From positions 1 to 62,279 of the forward strand of contig MGMS01000051.1 of NCBI GenBank assembly GCA_001796515.1: a DNA stretch of 62,279 nt. The letters run 5' to 3'. Each line of letters opens with the position of its first letter. Positions within the stretch are counted from its first letter, which is position 1. The translations under genes were made by a program, and so were the position numbers. This DNA comes from Chloroflexi bacterium RBG_13_51_36. Lineage in GTDB: Bacteria; Chloroflexota; Dehalococcoidia; GIF9; AB-539-J10. The notes below the pieces were generated by a model. It saw nothing but the letters and a program-made list of their open reading frames with translations, had not been told where the DNA came from and did not search any database. Shown here piece by piece: positions 54,872-62,279 of the stretch.

Positions 54872-55170
54872 GTCAGGCAAGAGGAGTCGAGCCTGGCAAG
54901 GAGGTGGGGCATGACAAGAAGAGAAGCCTGGTTATGCCGATGGATGTTTCCTTATCGGAGCTCCCCGGCAGCGTAACTGGGAACTGCCTTCGGTAGTTAA
55001 GGTGCATTGCTGGAGAGCAATTGGAAGCCCCGAGCTCTTCGTGTAAAGCAAGACTCCTAAGAAGGGGCAACGGCAGTTCAGCCGGAAGCTGAAGTGGAAG
55101 AGTAGGGGTGATTCGAACTGAATAGCGATATTCGGGAGCGAGCTCCAAAATTTGGAGTTCGCTCTTTTTT
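54872..55170 (+). ncRNA. Candidate independent structured RNA, about 300 nt, unknown class
   Basis: Between a consensus promoter and a strong intrinsic terminator lies 270 bases with no open frame and many stems: CAGGC/GCCTG (from 54874), GGCAT/ATGCC (from 54908), CCGAT/ATCGG (from 54937), GAGCTC/GAGCTC (54959/55032) closing a domain with AACTGCC/GGTAGTT and the perfect ATTGCT-GGAG-AGCAAT hairpin, ACTCCT/AGGGGT closing TTCAGC/GCTGAA, and GAATA-GCGA-TATTC with a GNRA loop. I looked for RNase P, tmRNA, SRP and 6S signatures and found none. It may be an unrecognised regulatory RNA, a ribozyme relic or an extreme member of a known class. Confidence 0.65.
55137..55170 (+). terminator. Intrinsic terminator of the structured RNA
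   Basis: GAGCGAGCTCC-AAAATTT-GGAGTTCGCTC forms an 11-bp stem with one G-T pair, followed at once by TTTTTTGTTG. Confidence 0.88.
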
Positions 55171-55286
55171 GTTGCCTGTCAAGTCAATCTGTCCTTCATC
55201 TAAACGCCCGGATGAGGAAGTTCGGAACGATTACAAAGGGCAAAGTGACTCCAGTGCTTATCTAATATAGTGCCCTCCATGAGAAG

Positions 55287-55333
55287 GGGGTGGGGTAACC
55301 CCCACCCCCCATCGCTCACTCAGGGAGCGATAC
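55287..55333. terminator. Hairpins between the structured RNA and the repeat lipoprotein gene
   Basis: GGGGGTGGGG-taa-CCCCCACCCCCC (about 55287-55310) and ATCGCTC-actcag-GGAGCGAT (about 55312-55332) lie just past the lipoprotein gene end on the minus strand. They probably end that transcript, although no T-run follows. Confidence 0.5.
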
Positions 55334-55362
55334 TATCACGGCGCTTGTTGGTCTGCCACCGA

Positions 55363-57078
55363 CTAAGGTGGCACTAAGCTCCACTCTATCTTCTGGGACG
55401 GCACGCCGAGGACATCTTGAGGCCCTTCGTACACAGAAATTGACTGGGGACCGAACTGATTGATAATTGGCACCGTTGGCATCAAGAAATCCCCGCCTGA
55501 TATCCAGTAGAATACTAGGTGATCATCCGGGTTGTTGATCGGCGTTACAACAGACCCGTGTGTTTTCTGGACCGGATTGGCGAATAAAACGGGCTCATAA
55601 ACCGTCACCGATTCTTCAGTAAACTGATCGTCGAGAAGGACCTGCACCTCCAGGGGCGAGCCAACGTAATCAATGACTTGATAGACCAGGAAGTGGTCGA
55701 GATCGACCGGTGGGTCGTGGGGCCCCTTCTGAGTTGGTACAGCCAGCCAATACGGACCTTGCACCCACAGTTCCTGCCCAAGCCCAAACTGGTTGTCCAC
55801 CTGAACCCACCATACTGGAGGCGGTGTTCCGGAGGACAGCGAATAGAACGTGAGGTGGTTGTTCGGGTTTGAGATTGGCGTCCATACATCGCCGTGCCAT
55901 TTGGAGGCAGGATTGGCAAAGAAGATGCGCTCCCCTACCGTTGCCATGAGAGGTTCGCCGAGCCAGTCCGTTATGAACTGGTCCTCCAGCAGCACTTCCT
56001 CCTCGAGCGGTGCCGCCTGTTCCACATAGTAGACCTTGAAGTGATCGAGCGGCTGTTCCCAGGATATCTTCAGGGAAGGTACGGCGAGGGTATCCCGTAG
56101 GGTCAGGTCCAGGGTCTGCGGACCGAACTGATTGTCAATCTGTATCATCTTGTCAATAGACGTGTTCCCAGGGGGGAGTTCTATCCTGTAGAACACCAGA
56201 TGCTCGTCTGCCTTCTCGATGTCCGTTACCACACCGTCCACTGTCTTCTTGACGGGGTTGGCGAACAGGACGGGCTCCCAAACTACAACATCTTCCCCAT
56301 CGGGGATGAACTGGTCCTTGAGAGTTACACCGACCTCCGGGAACGGTTGATACAGGACTTCGTAGATCAGGTAATGGTTGAGGCACTCCGGCGCTCCGAG
56401 GTCTGCTTCAATCTTCTCGGTCGGCACCGCCAGCGCGATCGGACCCCATACTGTTAGCTTCACGTCGTCCTGGAACTGGTTGTTAATCATCACTTCCCAC
56501 GACTGGGGTTCCCATTCGTGTTCCAGGTCGTAGAGTGTGTAGTGGCGGTTGCCGTCTTCGATCGGCGATACCACACTCCCATGTACCTTCTCGACAGGAT
56601 TGCCGAATGACACAGCATACCCCACCGTCGCGTTGAAAGCGCCAAACTGGTCCACCAGCTCCACATCCTTCCCTACGTACGGCGCTGTATCGCCATCCAC
56701 GGTGTAGAACTTGAAATGGTCGGGCGGTGTCAGTTCAAAATTGGCGGTTACGGTCACATCCCGGGCCGGCATGGTGAACGTAGTCGTTGCGGTATTTGGA
56801 TCACCGAATGTACCCGCCGGCGCGGTCCAGTCGACAAATTCGTAACAAGGGTCCGGTGGATGTGCACTGATGTCGACTACTTCGCCCGCGGCGTAGGGTG
56901 ACGTGCCCGTCTCATCGGTTGCCGTTCCACTTCCGGGAGGGCTCACTGCCATGGTCAGGTCGTACTCGGCAACAGGAGTAGTACAGCTTGCTACCCCCGC
57001 AATCAACACTACCGCAATCAACAGAATGCTGAACGTTCTTATGTAATGGTGTCTCTGCAAACTAAGCATTGTCTTCAT
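55363..57078 (-). CDS. Repeat lipoprotein with 'DQF...NQFG...VPTQK' modules
   Basis: A 571-residue lipoprotein: lipobox AGVASC, an InlB-B-like domain (LTMAVSPPGSGTATDETG, YEFVDWTAPAG, VTVTANFEL), then four to five modules of about 95 residues. Each module runs HFKFYTV, VELVDQF, a strand ending FANPVKK or similar, HLVFYRI, then NQFGPQ and LAVPSQK. The pattern matches my memory of the DUF7450-type domain, but the name needs a profile search. The surface location and repeat design suggest binding or scaffolding. The C-terminus is complete. It reads toward the structured RNA. Confidence 0.82.
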   Translation of the reverse strand: MKTMLSLQRHHYIRTFSILLIAVVLIAGVASCTTPVAEYDLTMAVSPPGSGTATDETGTSPYAAGEVVDISAHPPDPCYEFVDWTAPAGTFGDPNTATTTFTMPARDVTVTANFELTPPDHFKFYTVDGDTAPYVGKDVELVDQFGAFNATVGYAVSFGNPVEKVHGSVVSPIEDGNRHYTLYDLEHEWEPQSWEVMINNQFQDDVKLTVWGPIALAVPTEKIEADLGAPECLNHYLIYEVLYQPFPEVGVTLKDQFIPDGEDVVVWEPVLFANPVKKTVDGVVTDIEKADEHLVFYRIELPPGNTSIDKMIQIDNQFGPQTLDLTLRDTLAVPSLKISWEQPLDHFKVYYVEQAAPLEEEVLLEDQFITDWLGEPLMATVGERIFFANPASKWHGDVWTPISNPNNHLTFYSLSSGTPPPVWWVQVDNQFGLGQELWVQGPYWLAVPTQKGPHDPPVDLDHFLVYQVIDYVGSPLEVQVLLDDQFTEESVTVYEPVLFANPVQKTHGSVVTPINNPDDHLVFYWISGGDFLMPTVPIINQFGPQSISVYEGPQDVLGVPSQKIEWSLVPP

Positions 57079-57835
57079 TTTTCATCTCCTTTCTGCTTGC
57101 CTAATGACTAAGGCAATGATATTCTTAATGTTTCTTGTTTCGCTCCACCCCAGAAAGATTTGAGGCACAGGCTCCCTGCCCACGACCGACCCGGTTCCCC
57201 ATGCGGGACACCTCCCATGAGCTAGGATAATCGTTCCGATTGGTTAATCGTTACCGTTCACTCTCCCGTAACACTCGCAAGTGGTACAGGTTGAGTGATA
57301 CAGGAAATACGCCACAGCTACCAGATCATTGCCAAAAGCGCGAAGAGACCTGCGGCTACAGGTCTCTTCCCATTCTTGTTCGCATTCCATCAACTGTTTT
57401 CGGCAATGCCCGTGATTTCTCCTGTCACAACTACTGAAATAGCCAAAGCACTGCCGTTGGTGAGACTAAATGTTGATGCAATTCCACGCTTCATCCCGTT
57501 CAACAACCATCCTTTGTCTACGCCAACCCCCTACCACTGGGGTCGCCTATTTCGGCCGGCTGCTTGCCTAATTGATTCTTCTAGGTGTTAGCGATGTAAG
57601 AATCTATTTTCCATAGTAACAAGTTCTGAGCACGAAGTCAATACTGTATCCTCTATGCTTCTATATATGAGTGTGAATTCAGTGACCTTTCTTCCTGCCT
57701 GTAACGCTTTTTCGCTCAGCCAATGAGAATCATGATAGGGGAGAGCATTATGAGAATTGAGGCAGTTCATCATACGGTATCTTTGATGCCATCTAGCTTG
57801 TATAATAATGGTGGCAAAAGCAGGACGACGCAGGA
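57079..57835. other. Gene-free stretch between the repeat lipoprotein and the DEDD nuclease
   Basis: About 750 bases with no supportable gene. Short frames on both strands lack ribosome sites and known families. The left 200 bases form the leader of the minus-strand lipoprotein gene and contain GC-rich segments near 57170-57215 that could fold; I could not assign a promoter there. TATAAT at 57801-57806 is probably the -10 of the next gene. Confidence 0.4.
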
Positions 57836-58369
57836 ATGATTACTCCATACAGCCGAGAGTTAATGTTAGGTATCCCACAAGGAACGTTGATTGACCTCGA
57901 GACCACCGGTCTTGATGCAGACCACGATGAAATAGTGCTCTTTGGCTACATTCAAGGTAATCGCCTCGAGATAATTTGCCGGAGTTCGCAAGAAGAAGCG
58001 CCCTTCATCGTCCAACTTGCAGAAATCGTCCAGACACTTCCCAAGCCATTTTACGCCTACAATCTCTCTTTCGAGAAAGGGTTCCTTCAGTCCAAAGGCA
58101 TCGACATAGAAGGGATAGATTTATTTCAGCCCTGGAAGGAAAAAGCCGAGGCACTCTACTTAAAGTGGCCAAAACTGGACGAGCTGTTTTCCCATGCAGA
58201 GCACTATTTTAATGAGCCGGTAGTAAGCGGCAGAGACGTCCCTCTGCTATGGCAAAGATTCCTTCACACAGAAGATGATAGCTACTTGCAGCAAATCATA
58301 AGGCACAATGAGTCCGACCTGCTTAGAGAGCTCTATTTGCTGGTGTATTATCGCGATAGCTACAAATGA
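57836..58369 (+). CDS. RNase H-like DEDD exonuclease domain protein
   Basis: A 177-residue protein of the RNase H-like exonuclease group related to the YprB domain. The acidic motifs are TLIDLETTGLDAD (first Asp and Glu), FYAYNLSFEKGFL (middle motif), and a late RHNESDLLRELYLL with the last Asp. The target (RNA or DNA) is unknown. It starts seven bases after a GCAGGA site and 30 bases after TATAAT. PfkA begins 31 bases downstream. Confidence 0.82.
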   Translation: MITPYSRELMLGIPQGTLIDLETTGLDADHDEIVLFGYIQGNRLEIICRSSQEEAPFIVQLAEIVQTLPKPFYAYNLSFEKGFLQSKGIDIEGIDLFQPWKEKAEALYLKWPKLDELFSHAEHYFNEPVVSGRDVPLLWQRFLHTEDDSYLQQIIRHNESDLLRELYLLVYYRDSYK

Positions 58370-58400
58370 CGATAGAATAGGAACTGAATCGGGAGGCACT

Positions 58401-59369
58401 ATGAAAAGGATTGGTGTGTTAACCAGCGGTGGTGACGCTCCGGGAATGAACGCCGCCATCCGGGCTGTCGTCCGCTGCGGAGTTAGCCATGGACTGGACA
58501 TCGTGGGAATTCGCCGAGGATACTGCGGTATATTGGAGGAGGATTTTGTGAAGCTAGGCAACAGGTCGGTGGCCAATACTATCCACCGGGGGGGCACCAT
58601 CCTGGAGACAGCTCGCTGTGAGGAAATGAAGACCGAGGAGGGTCTGAGGAAGGCGAACGAAAATCTCCAACGGGAAGGCCTCGAGGGATTGGTAACTATC
58701 GGCGGAGATGGCACCCTTCGTGGTGCAACAAAACTGGCCGAAGCGGGAAATGTGAAGGTAATCAGTGTCCCCAGCACCATAGATAACGATGTCTATGGCA
58801 CCGACTATACCATCGGCTTCGATACGGCCATAAATACGGCTCTGGATGCCATAGACAAAATCAGAGATACGGCGGGGTCGTTGCAGCGTCCCTTCTTCAT
58901 CGAGGTCATGGGAAGAAGTAGGGGATTCATTGCACTGGAGGTAGGAATTGCTGGCGGAGCCGAGGATATCTTAATCCCGGAAGTAGAAACAAAAATAGAA
59001 CAGCTCTCCCTCGATATAAAGCGCTGCTTCGAGAGAGGTAAGAGGTCCTCTATCGTAATAGTGGCTGAAGGAGATGATGCGGGAGGTGCGTTATCAATTG
59101 CCCACCAAGTATGGGAGAGACTAAAAATGGAGTATCGAATTTGTGTGCTCGGGCACGTCCAACGAGGTGGCTCGCCCACCGCCAGGGATAGAGTCCTCGC
59201 CAGCAAGTTGGGAGCGGCGGCTGTGGATGCTCTGGTCAGGGGCATGTCTGGTTACATGGTCGGGGAATTGAAAGGGGAGAAGGCTTTCACTCCTCTAAGG
59301 GAAACCTGGGAGAAAAGAAAGGAACTGGATGCCGACTTATTGCGGTTAGTCAAGGTGTTGTCCGGATGA
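58401..59369 (+). CDS. pfkA: 6-phosphofructokinase (PfkA type)
   Basis: PfkA phosphorylates fructose 6-phosphate in glycolysis. The 322-residue protein starts RIGVLTSGGDAPGMNAAIRAVVR, with GGDGTLRGA for nucleotide binding, STIDNDVYGTDYTIGFDTA as the catalytic Asp segment, EVMGRSRGFIALEVG, and GHVQRGGSPTARDR. The Asp and Thr after PSTIDND (rather than the PPi-type variants) are mixed, so ATP or PPi as donor should be tested. GGGAGG precedes the ATG at 58401. Together with enolase and GAPDH it gives three glycolytic enzymes in the window. Confidence 0.94.
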   Translation: MKRIGVLTSGGDAPGMNAAIRAVVRCGVSHGLDIVGIRRGYCGILEEDFVKLGNRSVANTIHRGGTILETARCEEMKTEEGLRKANENLQREGLEGLVTIGGDGTLRGATKLAEAGNVKVISVPSTIDNDVYGTDYTIGFDTAINTALDAIDKIRDTAGSLQRPFFIEVMGRSRGFIALEVGIAGGAEDILIPEVETKIEQLSLDIKRCFERGKRSSIVIVAEGDDAGGALSIAHQVWERLKMEYRICVLGHVQRGGSPTARDRVLASKLGAAAVDALVRGMSGYMVGELKGEKAFTPLRETWEKRKELDADLLRLVKVLSG

Positions 59370-59428
59370 GACAGCAACAAATCCCTCTACCCGGCTTCAC
59401 TTTGGTCCTCTTCACAATCTCCGGCTTA

Positions 59429-60352
59429 CTATCCTCTGAGAACGTCGCCGGTTAACTTGTTGTACACCTCGCGATATCTTTCGGACGTTTTCTCTATTAC
59501 TTCCGGTGGCAACATAGGCGCTGGCGGTTTCTTATCCCATCCTGAATCCGAGAGCCAATCACGGACTGGCTGCTTATCGAAGCTGGGCTGCGAATGGCCG
59601 ACTTCGTACTGGCTGACCTCCCAGAAGCGACTTGAGTCTGGCGTCAGTAGTTCATCAATAAGGGCTAGTCGACTATTGATGAAACCGAACTCGAACTTGG
59701 TATCGGCAATTATTATGCCCAGGCCTTTAGCATAGTCCCGAGCATAGCTATAGATAAGCAGGCTTTCTCGTTCTAATTCCTTAAATATGCCCCCAATACG
59801 CAGGTCCTTTATATCTTGATTGGTTAGAGGGCGGTCATGCTCTGTTTCACTCTTAGTAGTGGGGGTAAAGATAGGGTGGGACAATTCCTGACTTTCTTTT
59901 ATTCCCGGGGGCAAATCGATATCGCCAACTTTTCCGGTCTCTTCATACTCCGCCCATGCCGAGCCGGAGAGATAGCCTCGAACCACACATTCCACAGGTA
60001 TGCGCTCGGCTTTGGCCACGAGCATAGAGCGGCCGATCAAAGAATCCGGCAGATCCCTCGGCTGGCTCGATAGGTTTTTCACCTCGTTCAGAATGACATC
60101 GCTATCGATCACTTTGATAAGATGATTGCGTAGAATACGGGCTGTTTTCTTGAACCAAAAGGCAGAAAGCTGGTTGAGGACTTTTCCTTTGTCAGGGATG
60201 CCACAGGGCAAGACCACATCAAAGGCCGAGATGCGATCCGTCGATACAATGAGGAGCTCTTCACCTAACTCATAGACATCTCTTACCTTGCCACGCCGAA
60301 ATGAGGGCAGAGGTAAGTTGGTATTCATTAACACTGCCGTGCTGCTTTTCAC
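59429..60352 (-). CDS. purC: SAICAR synthetase (PurC)
   Basis: PurC joins CAIR and aspartate in purine synthesis. The 307-residue protein has FRRGKVRDVYELGEELLIVSTDRISAFDVVLP (cited in parts: GKVRDVYEL, STDRISAFDVV), VECVVRGYLSGSAWAEY, FTPTTKSE, DTKFEFGF and DELLTPDSSRFW. Between the N-terminal domain and GRSMLVAKAE, residues 84-105 (DVILNEVKNLSSQPRD and flanks) come from a dispersed palindromic repeat read in frame. Start GTG 60352 or ATG 60328; neither has a strong site. It is downstream of the AbfD-like gene on the same strand. Confidence 0.94.
   Translation of the reverse strand: MKSSTAVLMNTNLPLPSFRRGKVRDVYELGEELLIVSTDRISAFDVVLPCGIPDKGKVLNQLSAFWFKKTARILRNHLIKVIDSDVILNEVKNLSSQPRDLPDSLIGRSMLVAKAERIPVECVVRGYLSGSAWAEYEETGKVGDIDLPPGIKESQELSHPIFTPTTKSETEHDRPLTNQDIKDLRIGGIFKELERESLLIYSYARDYAKGLGIIIADTKFEFGFINSRLALIDELLTPDSSRFWEVSQYEVGHSQPSFDKQPVRDWLSDSGWDKKPPAPMLPPEVIEKTSERYREVYNKLTGDVLRG
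60062..60108. repeat. Dispersed repeat inside purC
   Basis: On the minus strand the text GTCATTCTGAACGAGGTG followed by AAAAACCTATCGAGC is the familiar ATTCTGAACGAAGTGAAGAATCT repeat with small changes. In purC it is read as VILNEVKNL and neighbours. Confidence 0.7.
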
Positions 60353-60422
60353 AGTCTCATTGGCCCAGAATGTGATGTTCTCACCAGTGGTCTAGCAGGT
60401 TGCTTCTTCTCGAACCAAGCAA

Positions 60423-61874
60423 CTAAGGTTCAATGCCACACACCCTTTTGGCACTGTCTTTCATTCTCTGCATATTGGACTGTCTGCCAATCATGATTCT
60501 CTGAGCCATAGGCGAACCGGCACCATGCATGGACTCCACCAAATAACATGCGGCTCCTAAACCCGCCGTCATATTTTCAATCAACCGTAGTACACGGACG
60601 CGATTTTCCACCGGTGCGCCATCAACACCCTTCAAATACTTGGCAACATACTTGCCTATCTTGAGATGCCTGAGGTCTTTTTCGGAAGGCATGGTTACTA
60701 TTAGACCACCAGCAATATCCTGGGCCAGTCTGGCTATTTCATAAGGAAATTTCGTTACATTTAGCTTAGACACATTAGCTCTCAGCAGGTCCACAAGATA
60801 AGTCCCGGAAGGTTCTCTGTGACCTTCGTAGGCACAGGCAAGACTGCAAGACATCAGGGTTTCGTTGAGCTGAATCATATCAATGATTTTATCCTTGATA
60901 TGAGAGGCCCTGGCAGTGCCCTGATATTCAGCAATTAGTTGACTGGCACCGATCAAGACGTCGCCCATACCTGACTTGCAGGCATAGCTCTGGCGGTGGT
61001 AGGCAGAGAATTTCTCTACCAGGTCGCCGCCAAAGTCATATTCCTTGTACATAAAGACCCGTTCCCATGGAACAAACACGTCCTCGAAAATAACCATACA
61101 TTCCTGTCCCCCGTAAAGAACGTTGCCGACATCCATATTCGGGCTGTCTATCTTTCTCGTGTCGCACGGCTGTCTTCCGTAGACGTATATAATTCCTTTA
61201 GTGTCGCTGGGCAAGGCAAAGGAAATAGCGTACTCCTTATCTTCTTCCCGCATAGCCCTGGTCGGCATGCAAATGATTTCATGGGAATTCACAGCTCCTG
61301 TCTGGTGCAACTTGGAGCCACGAACTACAATGCCATCCGGCCTCTCTTCCACCACGTGTAGGTACTGATCAATATCGCCCTGCTCGGCCGGACGAAGACT
61401 TCTATCGCCCTTGGGATCCGTCATGGCCCCACAACAGACCAGGTCCTCGTCCTGTACATAGCTCAAATATCTCAGGAAACGCTTGTTGTATTCGGTCCCA
61501 TACTTCTGGTCAATGTCGTAGGTCACTATGGACAGAGCATTCAAGGCGTCCATACCAACGCAGCGCTGGAAACAGGAACCAGTATAAGCCCCCAGTCCTC
61601 TACCCATCTTTGATTTGTTCACCAGATCTTCGGTACTCTGATGAATGTGACAGAAACGATTTATCTTCTTTCCTGTCAGGTGAGAGGTGGCTGTCATAAC
61701 ACTGTGGTATTGCGGGAATTTGGACTCTTCAGCAAGTTCATAAGCGGCAGCAACACAGTTTCTTGTCGGTTTGATAATTGGATTGTCCGAATGGTCGGTA
61801 ACCCGCTCTCCAAACATGTAGAGCTCGAAATGCATTGCCCTCATGCTATCAAGGTATTGTTTCGCAGTCTTCAT
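60423..61874 (-). CDS. 4-hydroxybutyryl-CoA dehydratase-like flavoprotein
   Basis: A 483-residue member of the 4-hydroxyphenylacetate 3-hydroxylase/4-hydroxybutyryl-CoA dehydratase family. The cluster Cys pair of the dehydratase is present in SCFQRCVGMDALNALS (Cys101, Cys105), QTGAVNSHEII fits the flavin and substrate site, and AYHRQSYACKSG gives His293 and Cys299. In the well-studied clostridial enzyme I recall one more residue between His and Cys, so the cluster geometry may differ. The reaction is likely a radical dehydration of an acyl-CoA, but the substrate is unknown. It lies between purB and purC on one strand without related acyl-CoA genes. Confidence 0.82.
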   Translation of the reverse strand: MKTAKQYLDSMRAMHFELYMFGERVTDHSDNPIIKPTRNCVAAAYELAEESKFPQYHSVMTATSHLTGKKINRFCHIHQSTEDLVNKSKMGRGLGAYTGSCFQRCVGMDALNALSIVTYDIDQKYGTEYNKRFLRYLSYVQDEDLVCCGAMTDPKGDRSLRPAEQGDIDQYLHVVEERPDGIVVRGSKLHQTGAVNSHEIICMPTRAMREEDKEYAISFALPSDTKGIIYVYGRQPCDTRKIDSPNMDVGNVLYGGQECMVIFEDVFVPWERVFMYKEYDFGGDLVEKFSAYHRQSYACKSGMGDVLIGASQLIAEYQGTARASHIKDKIIDMIQLNETLMSCSLACAYEGHREPSGTYLVDLLRANVSKLNVTKFPYEIARLAQDIAGGLIVTMPSEKDLRHLKIGKYVAKYLKGVDGAPVENRVRVLRLIENMTAGLGAACYLVESMHGAGSPMAQRIMIGRQSNMQRMKDSAKRVCGIEP

Positions 61875-61933
61875 TCCTCTGTTTGTCTCCGATCTACGCC
61901 AGGACAGAAAACTTCGAAGCCAATGTTTCTTCC

Positions 61934-62279
61934 CTACGGCGTCCTAGGAGCCAGCTTCGCTGACCTAGCTTCTCTTCGCTGACTGGCTTTGGCCAGGCCT
62001 AGTCTTTTGAAGACGTCATCTACGTGCTTTAGATAATAAGTATAGTCAAAAAGAGAATCCAGTTCCAATTTGGTCAAATGCGCAGTTATCCGCCTGTCTG
62101 CTTTGAGCAAGCTCAGAAAGCTCTTCCTTTTCTCCCAGGCCTTCATAGCGTCGCGCTGCACCAGTTTGTAAGCCTCTTCTCGTGTCAGACCTTTGTCTAT
62201 CAAAGCCAGGAGCACTCTCTGAGAAAAAATGATCCCCTGGGTAAGTTCGATGTTACGGCGCATATTCTCCGGATAAACC
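61934..62279 (-). CDS. purB: Adenylosuccinate lyase, C-terminal part (runs off the window)
   Basis: The frame is open to the right edge and reads VYPENMRRNIELTQG, then SQRVLLALIDKGLTREEAYKLVQRDAM and DSLFDYTYYLKHVDDVFKRLG. This is the C-terminal helical domain of the PurB/fumarase superfamily in its purine branch. About 114 residues are visible. It cleaves SAICAR and adenylosuccinate, fitting with purC downstream on the same strand. The tail ends in a basic, low-complexity stretch (SQRREARSAKLAPRTP), which may again be repeat-derived. Confidence 0.9.
   Translation of the reverse strand, partial: VYPENMRRNIELTQGIIFSQRVLLALIDKGLTREEAYKLVQRDAMKAWEKRKSFLSLLKADRRITAHLTKLELDSLFDYTYYLKHVDDVFKRLGLAKASQRREARSAKLAPRTP

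Noticed and set aside
54872-55170. Known RNA class (RNase P, tmRNA, SRP, 6S or group II intron)
   Set aside because: No GAGGAAAGUCC core, no tag frame or CCA end, no SRP tetraloop domain and no recognisable intron domain V. The GGGGTGATTCGAAC text near 55106 only superficially recalls tmRNA or a T-arm.

Overview
The window looks like chromosomal DNA from an uncultured bacterium, most plausibly Chloroflexota of the Dehalococcoidia type. This is an inference: there is no rRNA gene. It rests on the gene mix (corrinoid salvage BtuF-CobO-BtuC-BtuD, short two-subunit LeuC/LeuD, an archaeal-looking winged-helix regulator, a 4-hydroxybutyryl-CoA-dehydratase-like flavoprotein beside pur genes, secreted GLUG, RCC1 and 'DQF' repeat lipoproteins) and on many short dispersed palindromic repeats. 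No tRNA, rRNA, CRISPR array or intact transposase was seen.

Layout. 1-7.9 kb: an unknown membrane-anchored protein, pth, a four-PAS histidine kinase with a single-domain response regulator, a QueG-like iron-sulfur protein, msrB-msrA and an amber-interrupted zinc-finger gene. 8-14 kb: an envelope module in which a small secreted protein, an HtrA protease and a MacB/FtsX-like ABC exporter are divergent from an OmpR/HisKA two-component system. 14-23 kb: membrane proteins, a GNAT enzyme, a LOG-like protein, enolase, a metallo-beta-lactamase-fold protein, GAPDH, a YlxP-like protein and an MrfA/YprA-like helicase. 23-25.8 kb: a GLUG-repeat lipoprotein with a long leader, bracketed by two copies of the helicase 3' end. 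25.9-32.3 kb: a Fur-family regulator, a membrane protein, FtsY, an Lgt-like protein, RecJ, MtaB, YggU-like and UspA-like proteins. 33-37 kb: leuC-leuD-nucleoside hydrolase-PfkB kinase. 37-42.2 kb: endonuclease III, a winged-helix regulator and corrinoid uptake. 42.2-49.9 kb: an accessory stretch with a large AT-rich nuclease-ATPase (probable defence protein), dispersed repeats, a GLUG remnant, an RCC1-repeat protein and small enzymes. 49.9-52.3 kb: a cyclic-2,3-diphosphoglycerate-synthetase-like GTPase and carbamate kinase. 52.4-57.1 kb: two unknown secreted proteins, an independent candidate structured RNA and a repeat lipoprotein. 57.8-62.3 kb: a DEDD nuclease, PfkA, PurC, the AbfD-like enzyme and the end of PurB.

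How the parts work together. PfkA, GAPDH and enolase supply central glycolysis; PurC and PurB purine synthesis; MsrA/MsrB methionine sulfoxide repair; BtuFCD plus CobO corrinoid import and adenosylation. The 8-14 kb locus reads as an envelope-stress or export regulon beside its own sensor. Four housekeeping genes (ftsY, mtaB, purC and the LOG-like gene) carry dispersed palindromic sequence inside their reading frames. Several promoters place the start codon at or next to the expected transcript start, suggesting leaderless translation. The most novel-looking items are the ~300-nt RNA with a consensus promoter and terminator (54837-55170), the nuclease-ATPase (42591-45302) and the GLUG insertion that duplicated the helicase end.
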